A stretch of DNA of 40,322 bases from a virus. Shown in pieces: positions 26,910 to 35,793 of this stretch. Every line of letters starts with the position of its first letter. Position 1 is the first letter of the stretch. The stretch covers positions 1 to 40,322 of IMG/VR virus record IMGVR_UViG_3300036719_000516. One strand, written 5' to 3'. A program made the translations under genes and the position numbers. Under the pieces are notes generated by a model. That model was given only the letters and a program-made list of their open reading frames with translations, did no database searches and was not told where the DNA came from.

Positions 26910-29276
26910 ATGGCCAGAGAATCGAACGAGCAGAGGCTGTCACGCATCCATCAGGAGGCGATGGCAGAGTTCGACGCCATCCAGAGCGCGCTGCGTGACG
27001 AGCGGCTGCAGTGCCTGCAGGATCGCCGGTTCTACTCCATCGCCGGGGCGCAGTGGGAAGGACCGCTGGGCGCGCAGTTCGAGAACAAGCCGAAACTCGA
27101 GGTGAACAAGATCGCGCTGGCCGTGCAGCGCATCTTCAGCGAGTACCGCGCCAACCGCGTCACCGTGGACTTCGTGTCCAAGGAGGGCAAGGAGTACGAC
27201 AGCCTGGCCGAAACCTGCGACGACCTGTACCGGGCCGACGAGCAGGACAGCGGGGCCGAGGAAGCCTATGACAACGCCTTCGAGGAGGCTGTCGGCGGCG
27301 GTTTCGGTGCGTTCCGGCTGCGAACGGCCTACGAAAACGAGGAGGACGACGAGGACGAGCGCCAGCGCATCCGCATCGAGCCGATCTTCGACGCGGACAG
27401 CAGCGTGTTCTTCGACCTCCAGGCCAAGCGCCAGGATAAGGCCGACGCGAAGCGGTGCTTCGTGCTCACGAGCATGACCCGCGAGGCGTATCGGGCCGAG
27501 TACGGCGACGACCCGGCATCGTGGCCGAAGGAAATCCATCAGTACGAATTCGACTGGCTCACGCCTGACGTCGTGTACGTTGCCGAGTATTTCCGCGTCG
27601 AGATGGTCTCCGAAACCGTGCGCATATTCCGCAGCCTGGACGGCGAGGAGGAGCGCTACCGGGACAGCGAGCTGGACGAGGAGATGCTGGCGCAGCTCGA
27701 GGCAGTCGGTTCTGTCGAGGTTCGACAGAAGCGCATGAAGCGTCAGCGGGTGCGAAAGTATGTCCTGAGCGGCGCGAAGGTGCTCGAGGACTCCGGTTTC
27801 ATCGCCGGCAAGCACATCCCGATCATCCCGGTCTACGGCCGCCGCTGGTTCATCGACAACGTGGAGCGCTGCGCGGGGCATGTCAGGCTGGCCAAGGACG
27901 CCCAGCGCCTGGCGAACATGCAGCGGTCAAAGCTGGCCGAGATCGCCGCGCTCTCGAGCGTCGAGAAGCCCATCCTGACCCCCGAGCAGGTCGCCGGTCA
28001 TCAGGTGATGTGGCAGGACGACAACCTGCGAAATTACCCGTACCTGCTCATCAACCCGATCACAGGCCCGGACGGCAGCGCACAGGCTGCTGGACCGCTG
28101 GCCTACACGAAGTCCCCTCAGATCCCGCCTGCGATGGCTGCGCTACTGCAGATCACCGAGCAGGACATGAAAGACGTCCTCGGGAATCAGGAGCAGGGCG
28201 ACAAGATCGTCGCCAACGTCAGCGGCAAGGCCGTCGAGATGGTCCAGCAGCGGCTGGACATGCAGACGTTCATCTACATGTCGAACTACGCCAAATCCGT
28301 GCGCCGCGCTGGCGAGGTCTGGCTCGGCATGGCCCGCGAGGTGTACGCAGAGCCTGGCCGGAAGATGAAGGGCATCGGCTCGCAGGGCCAGATGTCGAGC
28401 ATCGAACTGATGCGGCCGATGGTGAACGACGAGGGCGAGCTCGAGCACGAGAACGATCTCTCAGAGGCCGAGTTCGATGTCGCCGTTGAGGTCGGCCCGT
28501 CCTCGAGCAGCAAGCGTGCCGCGACGGTGCGCGCCCTCACGCAGATGATGGCCGTGACGCAAGACCCCGAGGCGCAGAAGGTGCTGCAGGCAGCGGCGCT
28601 GATGAATATGGAAGGCGAGGGCCTGAGCGAAATCAGCGAGTTCTTCCGCGCGCAGCTGGTGCAGATGGGCGTGGTGAAGCCGACCGAGGAGGAGGCCGCA
28701 CAGATGGCCCAGGCTGGTTCTCAGCCCGACCCGAACGCGGTGTTTCTGCAGGCTGCGGCAGAGGAAGCGCTCGCCAAGGCCGCGCAGGCCCGTGCAGGCG
28801 TGGTCAAGACCATCGCAGACTCCGAACTCACGCAGGCCAAGACCGTCGAGACGCTGGCCAAGGTGGGCGAGGCAGGCGGAACGCAGCAGGCCGTCGCTGG
28901 CACGGTTCAGTCCGGTGTGCAGCAGGCCACGCCTCAGATCGACGAGAGGACGGCGCTTGAGATTGAGGCGATGCAGCTTGAGAACCAACTGCGCCGCAAC
29001 CGCGTCGAGGCCACCGACGGCCAGATCGAGCAGCTCCGAGCCGAGCGCCAGGCCAACGACAGCATGGTGCAGGCCTCGCAGGCCATGCAGCAGGCTGTTG
29101 CGGGCCTCGGACAGAGCGTGGCCGTGATCGGTGATGCCGTGGGCCGCATGAGCGATGCCGTGGGACAATTCGCGGCAACGAGCAGCCGCAACACCGACAA
29201 GGCCATCGAGGCGATCAGCCGCCCCAAGCGAGTGGTACGCGAGCGCGGACGCATCTCCCGCATCGAGACGGAGTAA
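26910..29276 (+). CDS. P22-like portal protein
   Basis: This 788-residue protein is longer than the P22 portal (725). It aligns by eye with P22 gp1 in several stretches: YNDAFEEAVGGG-type region (here DNAFEEAVGGGFGAFRLRTA), DWLTPDVVYVAEYFRVE, RRVYK-like QRVRKYVLSGAKVLED, and especially AGKHIPIIPVYGRRWFIDN followed by RLAKDAQRLANM (P22: AGEHIPIVPVFG...RLTKDGQRLRNM). A Gln/Ala-rich helical C-terminus (~610-750) would form the portal barrel. It is the dodecameric DNA gate and nucleates head assembly. It follows a promoter and ends 3 bases before the next gene. Confidence 0.93.
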   Translation: MARESNEQRLSRIHQEAMAEFDAIQSALRDERLQCLQDRRFYSIAGAQWEGPLGAQFENKPKLEVNKIALAVQRIFSEYRANRVTVDFVSKEGKEYDSLAETCDDLYRADEQDSGAEEAYDNAFEEAVGGGFGAFRLRTAYENEEDDEDERQRIRIEPIFDADSSVFFDLQAKRQDKADAKRCFVLTSMTREAYRAEYGDDPASWPKEIHQYEFDWLTPDVVYVAEYFRVEMVSETVRIFRSLDGEEERYRDSELDEEMLAQLEAVGSVEVRQKRMKRQRVRKYVLSGAKVLEDSGFIAGKHIPIIPVYGRRWFIDNVERCAGHVRLAKDAQRLANMQRSKLAEIAALSSVEKPILTPEQVAGHQVMWQDDNLRNYPYLLINPITGPDGSAQAAGPLAYTKSPQIPPAMAALLQITEQDMKDVLGNQEQGDKIVANVSGKAVEMVQQRLDMQTFIYMSNYAKSVRRAGEVWLGMAREVYAEPGRKMKGIGSQGQMSSIELMRPMVNDEGELEHENDLSEAEFDVAVEVGPSSSSKRAATVRALTQMMAVTQDPEAQKVLQAAALMNMEGEGLSEISEFFRAQLVQMGVVKPTEEEAAQMAQAGSQPDPNAVFLQAAAEEALAKAAQARAGVVKTIADSELTQAKTVETLAKVGEAGGTQQAVAGTVQSGVQQATPQIDERTALEIEAMQLENQLRRNRVEATDGQIEQLRAERQANDSMVQASQAMQQAVAGLGQSVAVIGDAVGRMSDAVGQFAATSSRNTDKAIEAISRPKRVVRERGRISRIETE

Positions 29277-29279
29277 GCG

Positions 29280-29795
29280 ATGGCCGACAACGTAGGCTAC
29301 ACCCCAGGTTCAGGCGCGACAGTCGCGGCCGACGAGATCGCCGGGGTTCTGCACCAGCGCGTGAAGCTGGGCATCGGTGACGATGGTGTCGCCGTCGATG
29401 TGTCGGCCACGAACCCGCTGCCGATCACGGCGGTAACGCCGCTGGCGGTCACTACGGGCGGCCTGACGGACACCGAACTGCGGGCCGCGCCGCTGGACGT
29501 TGACATCACCGGCATCGACCCGAGCGTGACGCTCACGGTCCACGACGAGGAGAATCACCTCCAACTGTCGCGGATCATCAACGCACTCAGCGCGCCGCAG
29601 GGCTACGACCGCACAATTCAGCGGCAGCGCGTGACGGCGACGCTGGAGTCTGGAACGGTGACGACCGTCACGACCGTCACGACCGTTTCGGCGGTGACGA
29701 ACATCGCCGGCCTCGGCGGCGATCAGCCGCAACTCCTGACGCGCGGCAGCAATCTCTCGGCGTGGCGCGACTGTGTGCGCTCGCTCATCTCCTGA
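29280..29795 (+). CDS. Putative virion protein with Thr/Val repeat
   Basis: This 171-residue protein starts MADNVGYTPGSGATVAADEI, with VLHQRVKLGIGDDGVAVDVS, a pattern common in small structural proteins encoded near capsid genes. A tandem 9-base DNA repeat (29657-29685) produces TVTTVTTVTTVS. It ends with LLTRGSNLSAWRDCVRSLIS. It lies between portal and a large structural protein, so a capsid-decoration or minor head role is probable. No catalytic motif was seen. Confidence 0.68.
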   Translation: MADNVGYTPGSGATVAADEIAGVLHQRVKLGIGDDGVAVDVSATNPLPITAVTPLAVTTGGLTDTELRAAPLDVDITGIDPSVTLTVHDEENHLQLSRIINALSAPQGYDRTIQRQRVTATLESGTVTTVTTVTTVSAVTNIAGLGGDQPQLLTRGSNLSAWRDCVRSLIS

Positions 29796-29804
29796 AGGAC
29801 GATC

Positions 29805-31418
29805 ATGGCGAACAACTTCAAGAAGGTCATTGACCGCCTGCTGTGGGCTCAGGTTGCCCCGTCTCCCAACGCGCACGCTGCGGCGTCTTCGATGTGCGCC
29901 GACATGCGCAGCGACCTCAGCCGCCATCCGTTCGTGCACAACCTCATCAGCGCGGCGATCCTGAACCGGTACAACATCATCACCAAGGCGTGGCAACTAG
30001 CCATCAACCCCGGCCTCGGCGGCACGTTCGGCGCTGGCGCGGCAAGCGTGTTTGCCCCCAGTTTCGCGGCTGTCGGCACCATTGCGGCAGGCGCGACCAC
30101 GACGAGCGTGACGCTCTCAACCGCGCTGCCCACGGCGGTCGGCGTGAACATGTTGGCGAACAGAGGCGGCAGCGGCGACTACGGCTTCAAGCTGCGCATC
30201 ATTGACACGACGGCGGGCAAGACTGAAGAGCGCTTCATCGTCGGCAACACGGCGAGCGCGACCCCAGTCATTACGCTGGACAACGCCTTCACGTTCACGC
30301 CGGCCACGGGCGCGCGGTATGAACTGCTCTCGGGCCGCGTGATGATGCTGTCTGCCGGTGTGCTGGCGGCGACCATCTTCCGTTCGTTTGAGGTGGCGAC
30401 GAACACGCTCGCCTCGCTCACGAACACCAACTTGCCCGCCACCATCGGCACCGACTCGGCGGCGATTGTGCTGGACGAGCAGTACACGCCCTACAACATG
30501 AACCCCGGTGAGGGCATGGTGCTGGGCGCGTTCACCTACGACACGAACATCACGGTACGCAAGGCGTTGGTTGCCACGGCGCGGGCCGCGTCTACGCTGA
30601 CCGGGCAGGCTACGCTTGGGGATGCGGTGGTTGCCGCGAACGAATATAGGAACTTCCAGATCCGCATCGTCCAAGACCTTACGACCCCGGCCGCAGTCGG
30701 CCAGCGGCGCATCATCGCCTCGCACACGGCCGGCCCGTCGCCGGTCTACACGCTGGGCACCGCCTGGGCCACGCAGCCGAGCGCCGATGCCAAGTACGTC
30801 ATCGAGCAGCCGAATCTGCTGCTGCTGCGCTCGACGGCCACGACGACGGTGTACACGTACAACTACACCGACGCGACGATCAACAACGGCACGAACAGCA
30901 TCGCGGCGAACGCCTGGAGCACGACCTACTTCGGCGTGGCTCCTACTGCCAACGCGGCGGGCGGCATATGGGTGCAGAGTTTCGGCATCCAGCCCGATCC
31001 AGCTCGCAATGCGCGGCACTCGTTCTGCTACTTCTTCCGAGGCGGCGCGACCACGCTGGATGTGCTCGACATCTCGGCCAGCATCACCGGAACGTGGACG
31101 GGCGCGATCACCTACGACGGGGGCACAGCAACTATCGGCGCGGGTACTACCGGCGCTTACGCACCATACGGCGGCGAAGGCCGGTTCACCTACATGAACA
31201 TCTACGTCGCATCGGCGGTAAATCAACTGTTCCGCTTCGACGCCAAGAATCGCGTGCTGTCGCCCCACACGCCGACCGACTTTTTGCAGTCAGGTGTGGC
31301 CGCTGTGGGATCGCGCATGGCGGCCTACGCGGCGCTCGACGGCACGGACAAGTACGACGTGATCCTGCTGCAGTCGCACCTGTCTACGGTGTCCCAAGAA
31401 CTCATTGCCCTGGTGTAA
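29805..31418 (+). CDS. Large virion structural protein, function unknown
   Basis: This 537-residue protein is Ala/Thr-rich and beta-prone (TTTSVTLSTALPTAVGV, VITLDNAFTFTPATGARYEL, TTTVYTYNYTDATINNGTNS). The N-terminal helix FKKVIDRLLWAQVAPSPNAH resembles a head-attachment segment. The C-terminal part (RFTYMNIYVASAVNQLFRFD, VLSPHTPTDFLQ) suggests an ordered globular domain. Its position between portal and scaffold implies a decoration or head-spike protein. AGGACG lies before the ATG. P22 has no obvious equivalent here, so this is an addition to the P22-type plan. Confidence 0.72.
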   Translation: MANNFKKVIDRLLWAQVAPSPNAHAAASSMCADMRSDLSRHPFVHNLISAAILNRYNIITKAWQLAINPGLGGTFGAGAASVFAPSFAAVGTIAAGATTTSVTLSTALPTAVGVNMLANRGGSGDYGFKLRIIDTTAGKTEERFIVGNTASATPVITLDNAFTFTPATGARYELLSGRVMMLSAGVLAATIFRSFEVATNTLASLTNTNLPATIGTDSAAIVLDEQYTPYNMNPGEGMVLGAFTYDTNITVRKALVATARAASTLTGQATLGDAVVAANEYRNFQIRIVQDLTTPAAVGQRRIIASHTAGPSPVYTLGTAWATQPSADAKYVIEQPNLLLLRSTATTTVYTYNYTDATINNGTNSIAANAWSTTYFGVAPTANAAGGIWVQSFGIQPDPARNARHSFCYFFRGGATTLDVLDISASITGTWTGAITYDGGTATIGAGTTGAYAPYGGEGRFTYMNIYVASAVNQLFRFDAKNRVLSPHTPTDFLQSGVAAVGSRMAAYAALDGTDKYDVILLQSHLSTVSQELIALV

Positions 31419-31420
31419 CT

Positions 31421-31585
31421 ATGACCATCGCTGACCTCCTGAAGCTGGCCCAGGCTCGGCTGGCGCACCTCAACGGCCAGCACGCCGACGCAACGGCGAT
31501 TGGCGACTCGGCCGCCATCGAGCGGCTGGAAGACGAAATTGCGGAGACGCAGGCCACCATCTCCGCGCTGCGGTCGCTGGGCTAA
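31421..31585 (+). CDS. Small helical protein (54 aa)
   Basis: This 54-residue protein begins MTIADLLKLAQARLAHLNGQ and ends ERLEDEIAETQATISALRSL plus G, so it is nearly all helix and probably a coiled coil. It sits 2 bases after the large structural gene and 3 bases before the next gene, in a tight late operon. The 'ARLAHLNGQHADATAIGD...ERLEDEIAETQATISAL' shape occurs in small phage head-region proteins. No function is assigned. Confidence 0.65.
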   Translation: MTIADLLKLAQARLAHLNGQHADATAIGDSAAIERLEDEIAETQATISALRSLG

Positions 31586-31588
31586 CGC

Positions 31589-32059
31589 ATGTTCCTGACC
31601 CTGCTGCAGTCGCGCGGCGGGCCTGCGCCTGTCACGCCATCGGGCGGCGGCGGGCCGGGTAACGCGGCGCAGGGCAGACGCAGGCGCGGCGAGGGCTGGG
31701 GCCGCGAGCGGGAAATTCTGGAGGCGAGTCTGGCGCGGTTCCGTGCCGAGGCATCGCAGGAACTGCAGGACATCCGCGACGTACTGGACGCCGCACCGCA
31801 GCCGCAGGCCCAGCGCATCGCGCGCAAGCTGACCGACTACACGGGCGAGATTGCCCAAGTCGAGAGTCTGCGCCGGGAGTTGGCGAAGCTGCAGATCGAA
31901 AGCGAGGCCCGCGAGGGGCTGCAGCAGGACTTGGCCGACGCGGTGCAGTCGCTGCGGGAGATTCTGCGGGATGAAGAGGACGCCATCGCGGCAGTCATGG
32001 CGCTCCACGACCACGAGGCTCGGCACCTGCTGGGGATGCTGGGCATCAGTGTGCACTGA
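31589..32059 (+). CDS. Coiled-coil protein upstream of scaffold
   Basis: This 156-residue protein has a Gly/Pro/Arg-rich N-terminus (residues ~10-40, PSGGGGPGNAAQGRRRRGEG) and a long charged helix (~42-130, with EILEASLARFRAEASQELQD and LRRELAKLQIESEAREGLQQ). A final HDHEARHLLGMLGISVH contains several histidines. Lying before the scaffold, it may be an assembly accessory or internal head protein. No known family is recognised. The 59-bp gap after it shows only a GC-rich potential hairpin. Confidence 0.65.
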   Translation: MFLTLLQSRGGPAPVTPSGGGGPGNAAQGRRRRGEGWGREREILEASLARFRAEASQELQDIRDVLDAAPQPQAQRIARKLTDYTGEIAQVESLRRELAKLQIESEAREGLQQDLADAVQSLREILRDEEDAIAAVMALHDHEARHLLGMLGISVH

Positions 32060-32118
32060 ACGGCACCACGCCGAACGGCATCCGCGCGGCCGGTAACGCG
32101 CGAGTAGAGGGAAGACGG

Positions 32119-33036
32119 ATGGGAATCAGAATTGAAGTAACGCAGCCCGATGGCACGCAAGAGGTGCACGACGGGAACGAGGACAACACGCCCGAGGACG
32201 AGGGCGAGCAGGTTGCGGCGGCTCAGGGCGCACCAGACACGCCTGACCCGTCTCCCCAGGCTGATGCCCCTGCAGCCGCCGCACCCGAACCCGACGAGGT
32301 GACGGTCAGCATCGGAGACGATGCCCCGCCAGCCGAGGACGAGGAACGCGCCGCCCCTGAGTGGGTGCGCGACCTGCGCAAGCAGCACCGCGAACTGCAG
32401 AAAAAGGTGCGCGAGTACGAGGCGAAGGAGCAGGCCGCACCGGCCGCACGGCCCACTGTCGGCCCGAAGCCCAAGCTCGAAGACCACGACTACGACACCG
32501 ACCGATACGAGACGGCGCTGGAGTCGTGGTACGCCCAGAAGGCCACGGCTGATAAGGCCGAGCGCGAGGCCCAGCGCCAGGCCGAAGAGGCGCAGAAGGC
32601 GTGGCAGGCCAAGCTCGATGGGTACGGCAAGGCGAAGTCCGACCTGAAGGTGCGCGACTACGACGAGGCCGAGCACACGGTCATGGAGACGCTGAACGTC
32701 ACACAGCAGGGGGTCGTGCTGCAGGGCGCGGAGAACCCCGCGCTCGTCGTCTACGCGCTGGGCAAGAACCCCAAGCGCGCCAAGGAACTCGCGTCGATCA
32801 CCGACCCGGTGAAGTTCGCATTTGCCGTCGCCAAACTGGAGGCACAATTGAAGGTCACCCCCCGCACCAAGCCACCCGCGCCCGAGCGCAGCCTGCCGGC
32901 AGGCACCGCACCCGTCAGCGGCGGGTCAGATACGACGCTGGAGAGGCTGCGCGAGGAGGCGTCCCGCACGGGCGACATGACGAAGGTCGTGGCGTACAAG
33001 CGGCAACTGGCGGCGAAGGCGAGCGCGAGGGCTTGA
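32119..33036 (+). CDS. Scaffolding protein
   Basis: This 305-residue protein has an acidic, Pro/Ala-rich disordered N-terminal third, a charged helical middle (VRDLRKQHRELQKKVREYEA, ATADKAEREAQRQAEEAQKA) and a basic C-terminal end (MTKVVAYKRQLAAKASARA). This composition, size and position directly before the coat gene match P22-type scaffolding (gp8, 303 residues), whose basic C-terminal helix binds coat. It directs procapsid assembly and leaves through the coat lattice. Its stop codon lies within the -35 box of the coat promoter. Confidence 0.85.
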   Translation: MGIRIEVTQPDGTQEVHDGNEDNTPEDEGEQVAAAQGAPDTPDPSPQADAPAAAAPEPDEVTVSIGDDAPPAEDEERAAPEWVRDLRKQHRELQKKVREYEAKEQAAPAARPTVGPKPKLEDHDYDTDRYETALESWYAQKATADKAEREAQRQAEEAQKAWQAKLDGYGKAKSDLKVRDYDEAEHTVMETLNVTQQGVVLQGAENPALVVYALGKNPKRAKELASITDPVKFAFAVAKLEAQLKVTPRTKPPAPERSLPAGTAPVSGGSDTTLERLREEASRTGDMTKVVAYKRQLAAKASARA

Positions 33037-33060
33037 CGAACCCACGGGCCGTGTTATATT
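33033..33060 (+). promoter_or_regulatory. Strong sigma70-type promoter for the coat gene
   Basis: TTGACG (33033-33038) and TATATT (33055-33060), with 16 bases between, each match 5 of 6 consensus bases. The -35 hexamer overlaps the scaffold stop codon. It stands 140 bases before the coat start and is matched by a terminator at 35403, making a separate coat transcription unit that could supply excess coat over scaffold and portal. Confidence 0.65.
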
Positions 33061-33200
33061 CGGCCCAATCGCACCGGGTTTCGCCAGCCCTCAAGTGGCA
33101 GTAGCGACCAGATCACGAGTGGCCGCCCGACTCCGACCGGGTGAGTAAGCAGGCGCGGCAGTAGCCGCAATCGTTCACTCATTCCGATTAGGAGCCACCA
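33061..33200 (+). other. Structured 5' leader of the coat transcript
   Basis: This noncoding segment is conspicuous in a genome with almost no gaps. It contains a perfect small hairpin GCGGC-AGTA-GCCGC (33155-33168) nested in a wider stem formed by tgagt (33142-33146) and actca (33177-33181). The element ggcagtag occurs twice, at about 33096 and 33157. TAGGAG ends 6 bases before the coat ATG. It may stabilise the abundant coat mRNA or tune its translation. Confidence 0.4.
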
Positions 33201-34463
33201 ATGGCCAACGCCTTCTCAAAGGAAGAGCGCGTCGCGTTCGAAGACCTGCTTGCAGGCTTCCAAGACGCCCTCGTACTGTCCCGCAACGTCTCGGTCTACA
33301 ACACGGATCAGACGATGATGGAGCGGACCAACAACGTCATCTGGCGTCCGATGCCCTACATCGCTGTGTCGTACAACGGCACGGACATGACGGGCAATTT
33401 CGACGACTACACCCAGCTCACCGTTCCCGCGACCATCGGCTACCAGAAGTCGGTGCCGTGGATCATGAGCGCGACCGAACTGCGTGATGCGCTGCAAGAG
33501 GGTCGCCTGGGCGATGCCGCCAAGCAGAAGCTCGCCAGCGACATCAACGTCGCCGTGCTGACCGTTGCAGGCCAGCAGGGGACGCTGGCGATCAAGCGTT
33601 CGGCCGCCACTGGCTTCGATGATGTGGCGCTTGTCGAGGCGGTGATGAACGAGACGGGCGTTCCGATGGACAGCCGGTATCTCGCTCTCAGCACCCGCGA
33701 CTACAACGGCATGGCGTCCGATCTGGCGAAGAACACCCGGTCGTTCGGCAACGACATCTCCGACAGCGCGCTGCGTCGGGCGTTCGTGGGCCAGGTCGCC
33801 TCGTTCGAGACGTACAAGCTGGACTACGCCCAGCGCAAGGCTGCTGCGGCGGGTGCTGGCATCCAGATCAACACGACGGCAGCGGGCGGGAACTACTACA
33901 CCCCGAAGGCCACCTCGACCTCGGCCACGGGCGAGACGAGCAACGTGGACAACCGTTTCCAGACGGTGACGGTCAACTCGACCACCAGCATCGCGGTCGG
34001 CGACTCGTTCACGATTGCCAACGTCAACGCCGTGCACATGATCACCAAGGAAGACACGGGCCAGCCCAAGACGTTCCGCGTGATCGCCGTGCCGTCGGCC
34101 ACGACGCTCGTGATCAGCCCCCCGCTGATCCCGGCGCAGGCTGGCGTGGACAGCACCCAGCAGTACGCGAACTGCCGGATCACTTCGACCTCGGCAACCG
34201 CCGCGATCACGTTCCTGAACACGACGGCCTCGTATCTGAACTGCTTCTGGCACAAGGACGCCATCGAGCTTTTGCCGGGTCGCTATGCGGTGCCGACAGA
34301 TGCCGGTGCGGCCGTGATGCGCGCGAGCACGGATCAGGGTATCGAACTGGTCATGACGAAGCAGTACGACATCAACAACATGAAGACCAAGTACCGATTG
34401 GACTGCCTCTTCGGTGTGGTGTGCAAGCAGCCCGAAATGGCTGGCGTGCTGATGTTCAACTGA
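33201..34463 (+). CDS. P22-like major capsid (coat) protein
   Basis: This 420-residue protein is close to P22 gp5 (430). Matching stretches include [18 protein letters not shown] (P22 MQRSSNTIWMPVEQE), the run of coat helix around [20 protein letters not shown], and the insertion-domain region [20 protein letters not shown] against P22 [37 protein letters not shown] corresponds to FWADDAIRIVSQPIPAN. It has the HK97 fold with the P22-type I-domain and forms the icosahedral shell. A strong ribosome site (TAGGAG) precedes it. Confidence 0.93.
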   Translation: [420 protein letters not shown]

Positions 34464-34482
34464 GCCACCAGGAGCAACCGAA

Positions 34483-35385
34483 ATGGCACAGCAAATTGTT
34501 TTCCCCCACGGCGAGGTTCAAGTCTCGCTGACTGCCACCCAGGCAATCGCGGTGCGCACCACGGGTCCGGGCAATCCGGCGTCTGTCTACCGGCAGGCTG
34601 GCTTCCCGAACTACCCGAACTCGTACACCTTGCTCGGCACCGTGTCCGACGAGGAGAAGAGCTTCGGGCCGTTTACGGGCGGCGGCGTGATCAAGATCGA
34701 AGCCGGCCCGAATCAGGTGTTCTACAACGTCGACACGAACCCGATGGGCGCGGTCGTGTTCGACGCACCGATTGGCAACCCGTCGTTCTTCGGCTACTTC
34801 ACGGACTTCGTGGAGTACGACAGCAACACCTGGACGATCACCGAGACGGGCGCGGGCACGGACCTGTCGGGCGACGAGGTGGGAGGCACGCTGGTGCTGA
34901 CCAACGCGGGCACCGACAACGACAAGCACGCCTTGCAGCTCGGCAAGACCAACGGCGAGTGCTTCAAGTTCACGGCTGGCAAGGCGCTGTGGTTCGACGC
35001 TCGGTTCAAGGTGGACAACGTGCTGGCCGACACCATGATCGGCCTGTACGTCACGGACACCGACCCCGAGGGTGGCGTGTCGGATGGCGTGTACTTCCGC
35101 CGCCTGACCACCGCCACCGCGCTGAACCTCGTCATCGAGGCGTCTTCGACCGAGACGGTGGTGACGACCGGCATCGTGATGGCCAACGACACCTACGTGA
35201 ACGTCGGCTTCTACTACGATGGCGCGAAGCTGTTCTACACCCAAAACCGCCAGATCATCGGTGAGGCGACCTCGCTGGCCAACCTGCCGACCGGCGAACT
35301 GCGACTGTCCCTGCTGGTGCAGAACGGCACGGGGGTGGCGCGGTCGATGACGGTGGACTGGGTCGGCGCTCACCAGCAGCGTTGA
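34483..35385 (+). CDS. Virion protein co-transcribed with coat
   Basis: This 300-residue protein is beta-rich throughout. The N-terminal ~95 residues (VFPHGEVQVSLTATQAIAVR, VIKIEAGPNQVFYNV) look like one small beta domain. The remainder (KALWFDARFKVDNVLADTMI, TDTDPEGGVSDGVYFRRL, YVNVGFYYDGAKLFY) resembles a concanavalin-like jelly roll as seen in phage decoration or spike proteins. It shares the coat transcript and is followed by a terminator, suggesting high copy number and a capsid-decoration role. The family is not certain. Confidence 0.72.
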   Translation: MAQQIVFPHGEVQVSLTATQAIAVRTTGPGNPASVYRQAGFPNYPNSYTLLGTVSDEEKSFGPFTGGGVIKIEAGPNQVFYNVDTNPMGAVVFDAPIGNPSFFGYFTDFVEYDSNTWTITETGAGTDLSGDEVGGTLVLTNAGTDNDKHALQLGKTNGECFKFTAGKALWFDARFKVDNVLADTMIGLYVTDTDPEGGVSDGVYFRRLTTATALNLVIEASSTETVVTTGIVMANDTYVNVGFYYDGAKLFYTQNRQIIGEATSLANLPTGELRLSLLVQNGTGVARSMTVDWVGAHQQR

Positions 35386-35402
35386 TCGGGTAACCCAGTG
35401 AC

Positions 35403-35438
35403 ACGCGGGCGGTGGTCTGAGGCTGCCGCCCGCGTTTT
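35403..35438 (+). terminator. Intrinsic terminator after the coat unit
   Basis: The arms acgcgggcgg (35403-35412) and ccgcccgcgt (35426-35435) form a perfect 10-bp GC-rich stem with a 13-base loop, followed by TTTT (35435-35438). It lies 17 bases past the gene at 34483-35385 and is the clearest terminator in the window. Confidence 0.88.
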
Positions 35439-35455
35439 CGTATCAGGAGACTGAG

Positions 35456-35632
35456 ATGCCGATGAAGAAGGGTTACTCGCAGAAATCAATCAGCGAGAAT
35501 ATTTCTATGGAAATGAAGGGCAACAAGCGTCCGCAGAAGCAAGCCGTCGCCATCGCGCTGAACACGGCTCGCACCGCTGCCATGAAGGCTGGCAAGCCGG
35601 GCAAGGCCCCTGCGAAGAAGGGGATGAAGTGA
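35456..35632 (+). CDS. Small basic protein (DUF6496-like)
   Basis: This 58-residue protein begins [20 protein letters not shown] and includes [20 protein letters not shown], with a Lys/Ala/Gly tail. The 'KxxxQAVAIALxxAR' helix is a recurring signature of tiny basic phage proteins near head genes (DUF6496 type), some found in virions. AGGAG is located 6-9 bases upstream of the ATG. It may bind packaged DNA, but this is inferred from charge only. Confidence 0.72.
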   Translation: MPMKKGYSQKSISENISMEMKGNKRPQKQAVAIALNTARTAAMKAGKPGKAPAKKGMK

Positions 35633-35793
35633 AGAAGCCTGGATCTCCTGGCCTCTACGCTGCAATCAACGCCAAGCGCGAGCGCATCGCTGCCGGCAGC
35701 GGCGAGAAGATGCGCAAGCCTGGCGCGAAGGGCGCACCGACCGCCGCCGCGTTCCGTGAGTCGGCCAAGACCGCCAAGAAGGGCAAGAAATGA
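35629..35793 (+). CDS. Small basic phage protein (54 aa)
   Basis: The gene starts at GTG 35629 within the previous stop (GTGA) and reads [20 protein letters not shown], then [20 protein letters not shown] and a Lys-rich end. The '[24 protein letters not shown]' pattern is a familiar tiny protein of podovirus-like genomes with unknown role. It overlaps the next gene (ATGA). It is too short for ordinary ORF calling, but the family pattern makes it convincing. Confidence 0.78.
   Translation: MKKPGSPGLYAAINAKRERIAAGSGEKMRKPGAKGAPTAAAFRESAKTAKKGKK

Noticed and set aside
30117-31268. 383-codon reverse ORF inside the 537-residue structural gene
   Set aside because: Arg/Val/His-rich antisense shadow with no start signal. 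The plus-strand protein has clear virion-like composition and a ribosome site.
35456-35793. Small Lys/Ala-rich frames considered as noise
   Set aside because: Kept as genes: both match recurrent tiny phage protein patterns and have good starts and tight junctions.
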